Of a stretch of DNA of 64,000 nt, positions 41,485 to 53,756 are shown one piece after another. Each line of letters opens with the position of its first letter. Positions within the stretch are counted from its first letter, which is position 1. This stretch comes from Oreohelix idahoensis (Eukaryota > Mollusca > Gastropoda > Stylommatophora > Oreohelicidae), in the NCBI GenBank assembly GCA_024509875.1, contig JAMPIV010012212.1, positions 109,089 through 173,088 of the forward strand. Direction: 5' to 3'. The notes under the pieces are model-generated. The model did not search any database. It was not told the origin of the DNA and saw only the letters and a program-made list of their open reading frames with translations. The translations under genes and the position numbers were made by a program.

Positions 41485-42998
41485 CTGTTCAAAAAAAGAA
41501 ACGCAACATTTTTGCAGTGGTAATGGATACCAAATTTCAAACTTGTACCAAAATTTTATTTTACGGAATTAATGTTTCAATCTTGGCATGAAGAAACTTT
41601 CAGACTTTAGCAATGAAATGATGTTCATTAAATTTGGTTATTACTTTTATTCTTTGCGACTGAGGCCTCCGTTTCAGTAAGGTGTATGGCCTCCTCTGGC
41701 CTCTATCAGAGAACGACATCTCCTTGACATGGATCCGATTAGCCGTTGGATCTGTTGTTGTGGATGGCTGCCCACTCTTCCCGCAGTGCAAGAGACAACT
41801 GTCGGAGATTGGCTGGAGCCACGTCTCGCTGGCGGAATCGTCTGTCGAGTTCATCCCATAAGTGTTCTGTGGGGTTCATGTCTGATGACATGGTGGCCAC
41901 GGAATGGTCTGGACGTTGTTGTCAGCGAGGAACTAGGTCGTGAGTTGTGCCACATGAGGTGGGGCGTTATCCTGCTGAAAAATCGACCCTCGTGCAGCCA
42001 GAAGTGGAAGGACGTGAGGACGAAGAATTTCAGCGACGTATCGTTGGGCATTCAGGCGTCCTTCAATTTGCACCAGGTCACTTCTTCCCATGAAGTTGAT
42101 CGCTCCCCACATCAGTACACCTCCACCACCATGTGGAGGAGCCTCATCAACGCTGTTCTGGGCGCAGCTCTCATGGACTCTGCGTTAAACTCTTCTCCGT
42201 CTATCGTGTCGCTGGAGCACAAAAAATGATTCATCACTAAACCAAACCCGTCTCCAGTCATTCCCAACGGTCCATTGACGATGCTAGTTCACCCACTATA
42301 GTCGGTTCTGACGATGCCGGTCCGTAAGAACAGGACCTCTGTAGGGTCTTCTAGCCCAAAGACTAGAGTCGTGCAGCCGGTTCGTGACCGTTTGATGTGA
42401 AATTCGACGAGCTGCTGACATTGACTGGACTGTGGAGGACGCAGATGCAAGTCGATTCCTGAGGTGACGCAGTCGTATGAAGCGGTCTTCGGCAGGAGTT
42501 GTGACTCTGGGTCTTCCACTGCGCGGCCGGTCTGCCACTGAGCCAGTTTCTTGAAATCGCCTCCAAAGGCGACAAATGGTGCTTCTAACCACATTAAATT
42601 GTCTGGCCACTACACTTTGTGACTGTCCAGTCTGTAAACGTCCAATGATGATGAGTCGTCGTTCTGTAGTGAGATGAGCCATACTTGCGCATTGAATTTT
42701 CTACTGAATTTATTCGAGGAGCGTCAATCTTTTATAGGCATTCAATAATATGGTCAGAGAGTATTGTGTTCAGTAAGTTTCACGGGATTCTCATGAACCT
42801 GTCACGAGTTGTTGTCAAAAATGTTGTTTTGACCTTGACCTCTTTCGTGACCTCACGAATCATGAGGTGAGTACAATTCAGGTAACCACGAGAAGTTAAT
42901 GACCAGGTGGACACAGTTGATAGGTTGACTGATGTCCAATCAGCGAATATCTTTTATAAAAGTAACACCAAAAAAGTTGCGTTTCTTTTTTTGAACAG
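41485..42998. mobile_element. Tc1-like transposon with complete ends
   Basis: A 1,514-bp element with perfect 23-bp terminal inverted repeats: the left begins CTGTTCAAAAAAAGAAACGC (41485-41507) and the right ends GTTTCTTTTTTTGAACAG (42976-42998). TA lies on each side (41483-41484, 42999-43000). It holds one transposase gene on the minus strand. The same terminus occurs at 27837. Confidence 0.95.
41640..42682 (-). pseudogene. Tc1-like transposase, inactivated
   Basis: It starts at the ATG at 42682. The paired helix-turn-helix domain (QSVVARQFNVVRSTICRLW, a linker with RPRSGRPRVTT, then IRLRHLRNRLASAS) is intact to about 42300. The core follows: VWFSDESFF (first D), RYVAEILRPHVLPLL and FQQDNAPPHV (second D). 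The final E region is in another frame after a frameshift near 41860. Stop codons interrupt at 42296, about 42281, in the segment after the first D, and after QLTT. The ends are perfect but the protein is dead, so this copy could only move with transposase from elsewhere. Confidence 0.92.
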
Positions 42999-43000
42999 TA

Positions 43001-43748
43001 TAAATTGCCTGAAGCATCAATTTTCTCTACAAAGATGGTATTTGAGGCTCCAAGGAACTAGACAACCGTACATCTCTTGTGAACACAAGAGCCAACCAAA
43101 ACTATGGCTTGTTGTCTACGATCTTCCTTGTGGTGCTCAACATTCTAACAATTTAAAAACAGGGGAGAAAACATTCCCAAACCTATGCTACTGCTACGTT
43201 TGACATCTCAAATCCAACTCACCTATTTTCCTCGATTTCCTATAAACTCACAACTCATTCATTGTCGCGGACTTCATAATCTCGTGCATCTTACTTCGTT
43301 CACAAACATCTTACTTCGTTCACAAATTCTTGTCCAAAACAACATTCACCGAGACAAGGGACACAATAATATATTTACCTCCCTTCGCTAATTAAGTCCC
43401 TATTCCAGAAATCATTATTCCCCTGAGTACCATTCTATAACGTTATTCAACAATCGTAAAGCATAATTAGTTACCTGCCCAGTTTTCATACTCACAATCT
43501 AATACTTTTCTTAGGGGGCGCAACTTACAGAGTAGCCTCCCTTAGTCAAAAGTCACAAACTCTCACTTTATCATTTCCCATGTCAACAAAATATAGCCGC
43601 ACATCATTTCCCAATCAAATGTCATAAAGCATGCTTAACCACTCTACTGACTCCAAAGCTCAACTCCCGGTTACAATATATATATATGTGTGTGCGTGTG
43701 TGTGTGTGTGTGTCTGCAATTCTCTGTCTCTCTGTCTGCCTCTTCTAG
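43001..43748. other. Unassigned, with a (TG)n tract
   Basis: Contains a 24-base tandem duplication around 43295-43330 (CATCTTACTTCGTTCACAAA) and a (TA)n(TG)n tract at about 43673-43713. No gene seen. Confidence 0.5.
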
Positions 43749-44856
43749 TGTAACCGCGTATACCGTGAGTCTTCAGATACAGACTATATTAACATATAAA
43801 ATAAATTTTTATAGAAACAGAAGATAAAAAAATCTTGACGCAGATGTTTAATTAGGCCAGTTTAGCTTCGAAACGCCACGCATTATTTAGGCTAAGCTTC
43901 GCTTGTATAGTTGCGTTAGTCACGTGATTTCCAACCAATGGTTAGGCTCAGTCCTTCCTTTCCCCGGAATGAACGAGAGACGAAGCCATTTTTTTAGGAG
44001 TATTGAATTGAGAGCGTGATAGTGAAGACATGTTTTGTCTGCTCAGTGTAAATTCCAGTTGAGGACATCAACTTCAGACACAGTAGTGTATATTCAATTA
44101 ATTGTTGGAAGTGTTTGTGAATTCCAAAATTCAGTAAGTACAGACAAACAAAATACTTAAACAAGTAGAGCTGACGGTCATAACCCAAGCAGGGCTATGT
44201 TCGAAGATGTGCAACAATGAAAAAAACTAGGTATATAATTGACGGATATGCTTACAGAGTAAGGTCCTGAAGTTGAGAGAACAGTTAGGAATACCTACGA
44301 AGGCTGAGTGGTTCCATATATGACAAATTTGAAGATAATGAATAAGGTCGATAAGCCTAGAAAATTAATAAAACGAAGGAACACTTGAAAGATAGAGGAA
44401 CCACGCCATGTTGTTGCAAGTTAACAAGTTGAAAAGACTTAAGGACATACAAAGGAATGTTGCATCCTGGAAATAATACATTGACCTTTTATACTTGTTT
44501 ATTAATGTCAACATGCTATTATGCAAATTTGGTTTGGTTACCATTTGACTTAACCCAGTTCTTGTTGGAAATTGAATAAATATTTGTTTCATTGAACACA
44601 AATGCTGTTGACGAATCATATGCTTGCAGTTGGCCATCATACAAATTATTAAGGTATCATACCAAAGCTAATCGCTGCAGGTGCAAAACAAATAAAAACC
44701 ATCTGCTCTAAAAATAAAACATAGAGGATTATCCCCGAACCTGGTTAAATCCTGTAAGACTGTAGAATGCAATCACCACCTCTAGCAGGCTAGCTAGTCA
44801 TCAAAATCTAATACTCTCGATTTGAACAGCAACCCCCACTACCCTACCCGGCTACA
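43749..44856 (+). mobile_element. LTR (copy 1) of the 44-kb retroelement
   Basis: It begins TGTAACCGCG and ends ACCCGGCTACA. It matches 61356-62549 in the same orientation, almost base for base over its last 480 bases. TG...CA ends and the paired copies support an LTR. The preceding bases are CTAG, the same four bases that follow copy 2. The sequence is non-coding. Confidence 0.7.
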
Positions 44857-44974
44857 CAAATCTTAATTTGGTGCCTAGTGACCAGTCCTCTACAAAGAGC
44901 AGAGAAAATCCGACTATAATCAACCCTAGTGCATAAGGAAACCACGATTAACAAGGAATAAATAAGACTGGAAA

Positions 44975-46809
44975 ATGCATCGACAACAAGAGTATAGGCA
45001 GGCCAGCCCATACAGCTATCGTTTTACACATGAAAATACCTGGACAATGCATAACAAACACGTTCCGCGCCACCCGCCCAATTTCAACAAGAGAAATGAC
45101 TATCGTCTGCCAGGAAGTTATCCTAAAGTAGACGCACATCCCACTGCCCCAGATAAATATGTATATGGCTCGCATACTGGAAGCTATTATGCTGTAGACC
45201 TACAGAAACCTAATGCAGGTTCTACTGAAAAGGAAGAAATGTTATACAACTCTACAACGGGAGGTTGCTATACCTCTAAACACGTACACAGACGAAGCGA
45301 AAACCCTTCACATGAAGGAAACAGAAAATCCTACACCCCAGATGAAGATGATGACAGTTGTTCAACCCATCGTAAAGTAACATACGCGGATAGGCGAAGT
45401 TACAGTGTTACAGTAGAAACAACATATATCAACGTAAAAGTCGTCCTCAGCTTGACAGAGATAGACGATTTATTGATTACTGGACATACGAAAAACCACA
45501 TAGCACATGGCAGAAACGGAGGTATCCGATCCACGCTGTTCCTCGTTCGAATCCCCAGCACACAAAATCCCATGCCCCGATGAGACAAACACCTCCATAT
45601 TATCGCCACAGAGAAACAGAAAGGAGACCTCGTATACTATCATCGATCAGGTATAATGACAGCACGTCAAGGCACACGACGGCAGCTAACACACACTGGA
45701 ACACATTGAATAAACGAGCTCAAAGAATGACTGTACGAAATTTCATAAATGCAGTTAAAACAAGAAAAATTTGGGAGTTTCGTAACATGACATCTAGGAA
45801 CGGACAAGTTTGCCTCCTAACAACAGACGGATGGAGAGCACACATCGGTCCCATAACACCAGGAAAGACAGCCAAGACATACCAACAAGTAAATTTAGCA
45901 CAATCAACTCCTTGGAATACTCAACCCAGGCCAACAAAACAAGTACCAACAACAAATAAAACCAAGTTAATTTGTGCAAAAACAACGATGGTTTGTGTAG
46001 CAACACAAACAGACCTTCCTACGTCACCTTTTAACCACAAGAACAAGATTGGTCGTTCAGAACAATCAGATCCTGAAGAAACTATACCCAAGCAGATTGT
46101 TGAACCATATACCAGCAATCTTTATGGAGACGAAACAGAACAAGACATGAGAGAAGACAGTGTCGGCAACGGCACAACTTTGTCAGACCCCAACGAACAA
46201 AATGACAGAGAAATAGTGGAACTATACGAACAAGAAACAGACATTGATACAGCCAGTTCTATTGAAACCAGTGATGCAGATAGCACCTTATTGGTATCAG
46301 ACTCCAATGAACATGAAGACGACACAATGTCCTGTATATCAGACTCAGATAGTGGTATCGAGTCAGTATTCAGCATCCCACCAGTACAGGTTTCCACCAC
46401 AGTTGAATCGTTTTTTCCTGAGCCTCACGAATCGCCTCCTGTGGCCACATTTGTAGAACTGCCACAACCGCCAGTCATGTCACCTCCAGCCACACATTCC
46501 CAGGCTACATTGCCATCATCACCGATTTCCTCTGCGCTCCAACAATCAGTCATGTCACCTCCAGCTACAGTACAGCCATTGACGTTTTCTTCAGTTGCCC
46601 ATCAACCTCTCAATGTCAACAATGCCATCTCCAGTGCTGTACCCGCTGTACAACCGGTCAACAACCATCCCAGTCCGGCCTTCCTTATGGCACTGCTAGA
46701 GCTGGAGAAGCAAAGCAAAGAGATGGAAAGGTTTACATACAGATTAGCTATGTCTGGCCTATCCAGCCGGGAAATTAAACAGAGAGAGAAACTTTTGCAG
46801 CTATTCTGA
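44975..46809 (+). pseudogene. Uncharacterised retroelement ORF carrying the protease-linker (TGGY) domain; one frameshift
   Basis: Two overlapping frames (44975-45583 and 45580-46809) read as one protein of about 611 codons with a single frame change near 45403-45413. N-terminal motifs LPGSYPK, YGSHTGSYY, KEEMLYNSTTGGCYTSK, KVTYADRRSY and, after the shift, STWQKRRYP follow the same order as the linker of the gypsy protease ORF (5476-6018). Next come a region with WRAHIGPITPGKTAKTY, an acidic Ser/Asp/Glu-rich stretch, a Pro-rich stretch with two PPVMSPPAT/SVMSPPAT repeats, and a helical C-terminus (ALLELEKQSKEMERF, REIKQREKLLQLF). There is no gag, protease, RT or integrase. It lies 118 bases after an LTR, in LTR orientation. 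I do not recognise a family; a retroelement accessory or derived gene is the best description. Confidence 0.6.
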
Positions 46810-47813
46810 AAACACGCCCCTCAAGTCTTCAATGTACATGCCATCCCATGTACGGTCACCGCGAATGTGAACTTACTTTTTAACAATGTACTAACTTTCA
46901 CGTGTACTTTCGTTTCAGACTATGTTCAGATTGACAGTTATAGATGACTTTATGCCAGAAAGTTTTTCCCAGCCATACCACTACTGATGCCAGAAAAAAA
47001 ATCAAGACCAGCACACGGAGGATTTTCTTTAGATAGTATAGTTTTGTGAAATAAAAAATGACAAAACAATTGATAACACACGGTGTTACGAGTTTACAGA
47101 CATTATTTAGTTACAGACATTTTCTTAATATTTAGAATGTTACACAACCTTACCTATAACACATGTGTCACACTATTCTGTTGTAACATGGATCTACACT
47201 TTTGTAACTGATCATATTCCGCGCTCCATTCACCAGACTTCTTGTCCTTGCAGATCCAGAGTTCTGTAATTTCGCATCTTAGTGCATTTTCATGCAGGCA
47301 CTTTACACCAGTAGTTTTTCTTACCCCATACTAATATTTCTTTGATCTAAATTATGCTAAACTCCTTTATATCTATCACCTTGATCAATCATACTGTTCC
47401 TACTATGACATCTCTTAACAGCATATAATTCATACCCAAAACTAGTATTGCATGTTATGCTATTTTTCTCCACAGGATTATTTATTTTTCCTATGTATAT
47501 TATTATTTTAGACCCAGATGTATATTAGTACTTACTTACTTACTTACTTAGTCGTTCCCCTTCTACCGTGAGGTGTAGAGGTATGTATATTAGTACTATC
47601 AAGAATTTTAAACATTCTCCAAAAGAGATTCCATATCCCAACCTTGACTCTCTATAATAAGATTTTCTTCACTCCACTGTTACATCATCTTTGACTTACT
47701 ATTTTTCCATTCCACTATATTGAGACGACATTCTAGACTTGTGATTTTTTCAATCCCAATCATATTCATTCCTTGGAATTACAATCATGTTGTAATCAGG
47801 AGATCCTTGATAC
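46810..47813. other. Non-coding, unassigned
   Basis: AT-rich, with a (TACT)n stretch near 47530-47550. No LTR follows the 44.9-46.8 kb ORF here. No gene seen. Confidence 0.5.
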
Positions 47814-48697
47814 TGCGATGTCAGGTTGATTAGGGGTTGTCTTCCCTTGTTTATTCATTCATTGTGTTTGACCTTTAGGGTCAGAGGTTGACAGTTCGGC
47901 GTAGGCCTAGGGGAAGGTTTTTTTAAGCGGGAGTGAGATATACTTCCGGGAAGCCGGGAGGTCTGGTTTTTCTGAGGCAGAACATGTAAAGGATTACCTA
48001 GGGTGAACAGCAGTTCACGGATCCGCCATTTCAGAACTTATATATTTGTGCTCGAGGTAGCCATCCAAGACTGTTAGTCTTATATTGTCCAGAAATCCAG
48101 TGACGAAGATATATTGTGGGAGCCGCAGATTGGCGGAACTTCTATCTACAATAAGTATTACTGCAGGGTTGATGATAACCTATTTAACAGAAGTACACGG
48201 CCGACGTTAGGACGAGGCCTGTGCTTCCGGCTATTATACTACAGCCTGATATGTGCAATTGGGGGGGAGTGCAAGTTGCACTGTGTGTCAAGGTAATAAG
48301 GCATTGAGGTTTAGTCAGAGACGCCAAGGGCGACGCTACGAACTGTCATTATTGAAGAACTTTGCTATTGACCATGCACGTCTATTTTGATGTTTACCTT
48401 TTTGAATGCCAAATGTATACCTATCGATGTCAGGTCAGCATGACCTTGTTACACTGACTGTTCCTGTTGATATTACGTGTGTTCCCGTCAATAAATGTCT
48501 TGAAACATGCCTGCAGTGTCAAAGCATCCTTGATTACTGCATGTGAGAGTATGGGTTGCAGGATCTACATCTATACGAGCCTAAACACATTCGCGCCTTC
48601 ATTCGACCACATAATTCATCATACGCTCGCACTACACATTAAAACATGTAAACTGTTTGGGCAGTGATCACTCAACAAGAAAAAAAAGACAGTTACA
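47814..48697 (+). mobile_element. 5' LTR of the Gmr1-like element (copy 2)
   Basis: It matches 55438-56308 over several blocks and ends GACAGTTACA. It has a segment of about 200 bases (around 48290-48500), absent from the 3' LTR, that includes an AATAAA (48490-48495). It lacks a segment of about 178 bases present in the 3' LTR. It probably lacks its first 88 bases too, since the 3' LTR appears to start further left, next to a polypurine tract. No target duplication is seen. Confidence 0.8.
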
Positions 48698-48701
48698 TTT
48701 C

Positions 48702-48719
48702 TGGTGGACCAGTTACGTG
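48702..48719 (+). promoter_or_regulatory. Candidate primer-binding site
   Basis: TGGTGGACCAGTTACGTG begins 4 bases after the LTR end. TGG matches the CCA end of a tRNA primer; I cannot name the tRNA. Confidence 0.4.
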
Positions 48720-50101
48720 GGCTCTTATGATACATTTCTTGTCGCCAATGTGGCCTAGAAACTTACATTTTTGATGGACCAGATCTGTGGATTTAAAAAG
48801 AACAGAGCGAGCATTTGACATTATTGTTGACATTTATGGATCCAGAAATTTACATTCCTGGTTGGCTGTTACATGTATGATGTCTCCAGTTTTGGCGAGA
48901 AAGTTACAAGAAGGACAAGTACACATGACACTTTGATTGTGGGTTAAGTACACAGGGACAGCGTAACAAAGCGCTAATTCTACACTTGCAAGTTTTGGCT
49001 ACAACAGGACAGATATAGGTAATCAACGGTTGACAAAAATAAACAGTACGAGCATTTATATTCTAATGCTACCTAAAGCATCACACGACAAGTACTGAAG
49101 TGAACTACTAGGCATTTGCTACGTGGCCCATAACTGCATAGAAGGCGGGTTTCTATTGTAAACAGTACTGCGGGTTGTGCCACGTTTCATTCTGCAGCAG
49201 ACTTTTCGAGGGCATTGCATTCAAGCTACATTGTTGGCGGTCAAGTGTCTGTAAACAGTACGTGAAATTGTAAACATTCAATGTGCAAGCCCTAATTTGA
49301 GAAGGTCATAGTAACTTTGGTTCGTGAATACCACTTTATGTTACAGTGGATTTGACGTTCAGTGCGCGTTTGACATTTCGTTTCTGTGTTCGCAAGGAGC
49401 AAGAAATTTATTTTAGTTTCAGCTGTGACTGAACTTGTTCTGCAACACATTGAAATTGATTGCTATATGTTTATGTACTTCTATGTTTTGTGTATTTTTT
49501 GGGGTTTTTCGGTTGGTGGGTCTTACGGTAAATATGCACTTGATCGAGGTTATGTAAGCGGTTGTAGGTGCAAATTTTTTAATTTGGAAATTTGTAGTGA
49601 CAATTGGTCGTATTGATGTTAGTGTGATGTAATTGTATTAACGTTGTTTTTGTAATATTTTGTCTGTTTTTCAGTTTTGATTGTCGATTTGTTTTGTTTG
49701 TATTTGTAGGTCTTCCTTTCTTGTGTATTTCTCTACACATTTTTGGTTAAAACAGTGTTGCCATTTGTATTGTTTTGTATTTTTGTCTTTGTATTTTTTT
49801 TTTTGGTTGTACTACATTACTGTCATGCACAGTCTACATACACATACTTGGTCATGTTTTGATATTATTGATAAGGTAGACTCGTCATATAGAGTTTGTT
49901 AAATAATATTATATAAGATATTTATACAAGTTCTTTGATAAAAGACTTGTTATCTACAAAGATTAAGACAAGACAGTAAAATAAAGTGATAGTGAGTGGG
50001 AGGGTATACAAGTCTAGTGAAAGATAAAGTTTTAGATTGTCCATTGAAGTGAGATAAGGTAATTTATTTAATTTTTTTTTAGGTTTTGATTCATTAGAAG
50101 A
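48720..50101 (+). other. Leader between 5' LTR and gag of the Gmr1-like element
   Basis: Long non-coding leader, T-rich towards its end (TTTTTTTTAGG just before gag, which also resembles a splice acceptor). No ORF supported. Confidence 0.5.
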
Positions 50102-51697
50102 ATGTTACATTGGATTTATTATCAGCAAGGGTTGACCCTTGGTAAGTCTGGTAAAGAATTGGAAGAATATTCATCTGCTCAATTCGCCATTGCATTAAAG
50201 TCAGAAGAAAAGAAACAAAAAGAGGAAATTAAATTGAAAGCAGAAGCTGAACTAAAGAAGCTAGAAGCTGAGAATAGAAGATTAGAACTTGAAGAAAGAA
50301 GGTATCAAAGAGAGGCTGAGGAGAGAAAAGCTCAAGCTGCTGCTGTGAGGAGAGGAAAGTCAAGTGAGTGATGAAAGAAAATTCAGATGGAAATGGAAGA
50401 AAAAAAAATTGAGAGGAAAAAAGCTTAAGTGTGAGAGGAAAAAAAAAATTCAAGTGTGCAGAGGAAAAAAAACTTCAAGTGTGTGAGGCTGAAATTAGAA
50501 AAATGGAAATGAGGAAAGAAAACAGAAGATGGAATTGATGAAAAATCGCAATTTTGGAGTTAGAGATATTGAAATTGGCGAGTACGGGTGTTCAACAAAC
50601 AAATTCGAGAACGACAAAGGAGCTTGTGAGTAGGCTTAAATTGCGTCAGTTCAATCGTTAAAAGGATGACGTAGCAGATTATTAGATAGATTCAATTTTT
50701 GTGCGATACGCATAACATAAAAAAGGAAAAATATGTTGAAAATGATGCATTTTTTACAGGTGACACAGTGATACTTTATGACAATAGACGAAATGAGAGG
50801 ATAATTATGATGTTGTCAGGGCAGCATTACTAAAGAAATACCAATTAAAACAAGAAGACTATCGTCTTCGTTTTAGGACAATGTTGCAGAAAATGGAGTA
50901 GATTTCTCTGATTTTGTTACAAAGATACGTCGTACATTTACACGATGGGTTGAGTTGTCTCAGATTGAGAAAACATATGAAGGTCTAATGGACTTATTAT
51001 TGCGAGATAAGGTTTTGTCATCTGTTAATGATTCTTTTCTTGCATTCCTTCATGAGCGTAAGCCTAAAAACTTAAAAGAAATGGAGGAATACTGTTGTCA
51101 GTATGCCACAGCACATCCCCATGCTACAGTTAGCAATTCTAAAGTGAAAGAAGGGTTGCCAGCTGCTTCGGCAACACCATATGGCCCTAATTTCAGAAAA
51201 AAATTTCAGGGTGCTCAACAAAATTGGAATAGGGGAAGTAATCAAAATTACACTCAGAAGCGGAGTAATCCAACACATGATGGTTCTTCGCCTATGCAGT
51301 GGAGACAAGATGGTAGTTCTCGTAATTTTAGTGGTAATAATTTGAGACACTTTCGCAAAGGCTATCCAAATAATAACTATTCAAATTTTCGAGGTAATCA
51401 TTTTCGACGTCAAGATTATGACGATGGTGAATTTAGAAACCGGGATTCAAACCGGAATGATGATTACAATAGGCAATATGATAACAATTACAGGGGAAAT
51501 GATAGTCAAAATAATTATAGGGGAAATGATAATCGAGGTAGACCTAGGTTTAACAAGAAAAGACCTTACCAACAGGCAAACTCTGCACAACAAGAGTTTG
51601 ATGGAGCCTGTAATACAGTAAATGATAGTGGTAACTCTAGGGCTATCACTGGTTGTGCTTTCGATTTTGGGAGAGCAACTGAATGCCCCAATGCTTA
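50102..51697 (+). pseudogene. gag: gag of the Gmr1-like element (copy 2)
   Basis: The ATG at 50102 opens a lysine/glutamate-rich coiled-coil (KKQKEEIKLKAEAELKK) that stops at 50371. About 580 bases are then frameshifted and low-complexity. From about 50830 the capsid part resumes (YRLRFRTML in another frame; TRWVELSQIEKTYEGLM; LLLRDKVLSSVNDSFLAFL), followed by a basic tail of RGN, NYRGND and FRGNHFRR repeats. There is no CCHC knuckle; the RG/RN-rich tail probably serves for RNA binding. Coiled-coil, capsid and tail match copy 1 in order. It ends at 51697 by a small deletion that separates it from the protease frame. Confidence 0.85.
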
Positions 51698-52126
51698 ACA
51701 TTGTTTGACTCATCAACTGTATCTACGCTAAGTTGTGGTCACCCTCTTCCTGCTCTACCTGCTACAGTTGCGCATGATGGGAGACGATCTCTCATCTTAC
51801 ATAAAGGTCTAATAAATGATAGGCTAGTCTCAGTACTTTTCGATTCGGGATGTACTACCGTCGGGGTTAAGGAGTCTCTGATAGATCCTTGCTGTGCCAG
51901 GGGAAAAACAATCAAATGTGTTACATTTGGTGGTACTATGGAAAGCTATCCTACTGCTATTATTAGGATTGACACTCCTTTCTTCACAGGAGATGTCCAT
52001 GCATGTCTTCTTCCTAATCCTATTGCGGATCTTATAATCGGTCGTATTCATGGGGTTAAGGAATGCACCCCGCAACAAATTTCTAGTTGGGAAGAAAAAA
52101 CATTCAAACGGTCAATGCAGTGGTGA
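51683..52126 (+). pseudogene. Protease of the Gmr1-like element (copy 2)
   Basis: The retropepsin-like core has LFDSGCTTVGV (catalytic DSG), VTFGGTMESYPTA, RIDTPFFTGD and ADLIIGRIHGVKE. In copy 1 the same region is in frame with gag; here one base is missing near 51686. Just upstream both copies have a Cys/His pair (CP..C then CGHPLP or CGHILP). The aspartate motif is intact. The frame ends at 52126 and a frame overlapping it leads to the integrase. Confidence 0.85.
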
Positions 52127-53703
52127 CAAGAGCTCAAGCTCTTAATCCCCCAACTTCATCTGATAATAGTAATGAAGTTGATAGCCAAGACGAGCACTTG
52201 GTGATTTCCCATGACTCGTTTGTTAAACGTCAAGAAGAGGATCCTTCTTTGAAGAAATACTTCCTTCTTGCAAAGAAAGGGGATCCCAATCAAAACACGA
52301 ATCACAAATCGTATATCACTATGAAGAATGGTATATTGGTACGAATGGTACAACACTCGGACAAGTCTATGCACTCGCAAATTCTTGTGCCTAAGTGTAT
52401 GAGAGCTTAATTTTCGGCATGCACACGATTTCAGTGTGCGGGACATGGGTTTTTCAGAACTAAAACTAGAGTCTTGCGTCATTTTTTTGGCATTCGTGAA
52501 TAAAGACATCGAATTTATTGCGATCTTGCAAAATTTGTCAAGAGGTCAAGTTAGGGGTCGAGACATGTGTCTATTCAGGTGCAGATATTCGATTCGGGCG
52601 TTTCAGAAAATGGCTATAGACATCATTGGTCGTTCAAAATTAAGTCAGCAGAGGACACCAATTTATCTCACTTGGTGGACATGTGCACGCGTTGGCAGAG
52701 GTATTCTTGAAGAGCATATCAACTGTCGATATCGTGATGCTCTTTGGTCGTATTTTTGTTGGGATTCCCCGGAGAAATACTGTCGGATCACGGCACTCAG
52801 TTAATTTCGGACGTTATGTCTCAGGTAATGGCTACGCTAGACATGAAAAGGTCTCTCAGTAGTATTTATCATCCAATGTCCAATGGATTGGTAGAACGTC
52901 TTAACAGGACACTAAAGAACTTACTTGGCAAGATAACGGAGGATCATCCTGAAGATTGGGACAGGGTTTTACCTGCAGTCCTCTTTGCCTATAGAGAGGT
53001 TCCCAACGAGCATACAGGGTTTTCTCCTTTCGAACTTGTCTTTGGCGCGCAACCGCGCGGGCCAATGTCCTTGTTACACGCTTTGATAACTTCCGATAAT
53101 ATTGACGATGATACACAATCGTCATATGAATATGTTATAGCTCTTAGAGAAAAGATTATCGAATCGTGCAGGTTAGCAACTTTATCTTCCGAATTTGCGA
53201 AAGAAAAAGCTAGGCGATTTGCTAATAAGAAAAGACGCCTACGTCAACTTTGTCCTGGAGACAAAGCATATGTCTTACTGCCCTCAAGAGAGAATAGACT
53301 TCTCATTTCTTGGAAGGGTCCATACACTATAGTCTCGAAAATTTCTGATGTCGACTATATTGTCGATGTGGATGGAAGGCATAAAACCTTCCATATAAAT
53401 ATGTTAACAGAGTTTATTGAACGTCCAGACTATTTACAGCCTATTTTCCAGGCGACGGACGACTCTCCAGTTCAACATGGTCACATCTCATCCCTGTCCG
53501 TTATACAGGATGAGGAAACTATTTTTTCTGACGTGAACTTACTTTCTGCGATTCACTTACTTCAACGGAATCGTGGAGAGACGTTACAGTTTTCCAATTG
53601 TCTTTTGAGGAAAAAGCGTCAAGTATCTTACGTTACAATCATATCAGGATGTCCTTACGACATTCTGGACACAGATGTCATAGAACATGACATATACTTA
53701 TGA
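52087..53703 (+). pseudogene. Integrase of the Gmr1-like element, located before RT
   Basis: A linker (VKRQEEDPSLKKYF, MKNGILVRM) leads to a decayed HHCC zinc module around 52420-52560 (RVLRHFF and ICQ-like remnants). The core follows: MAIDIIGRSK (first D, about 52620), ILSDHGTQL (second D, about 52787) and NGLVERLNRT (E), with D-x35-E spacing. From 52744 to 53703 the frame is open and includes WDRVLPAVLFAYREVPNEHT, GFSPFELVFG and the C-terminal WKGPYTIV (GPY module). It ends with about 75 residues of unknown role. Several frameshifts occur before 52744. Placing integrase between protease and RT is the Ty1/copia arrangement, yet the sequence, including the GPY module, is Ty3/gypsy-like. Confidence 0.9.
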
Positions 53704-53756
53704 TCGTAATCGATCAGAGTAAGACCATACCAATACTATTCATTTTCAAGCACAAG

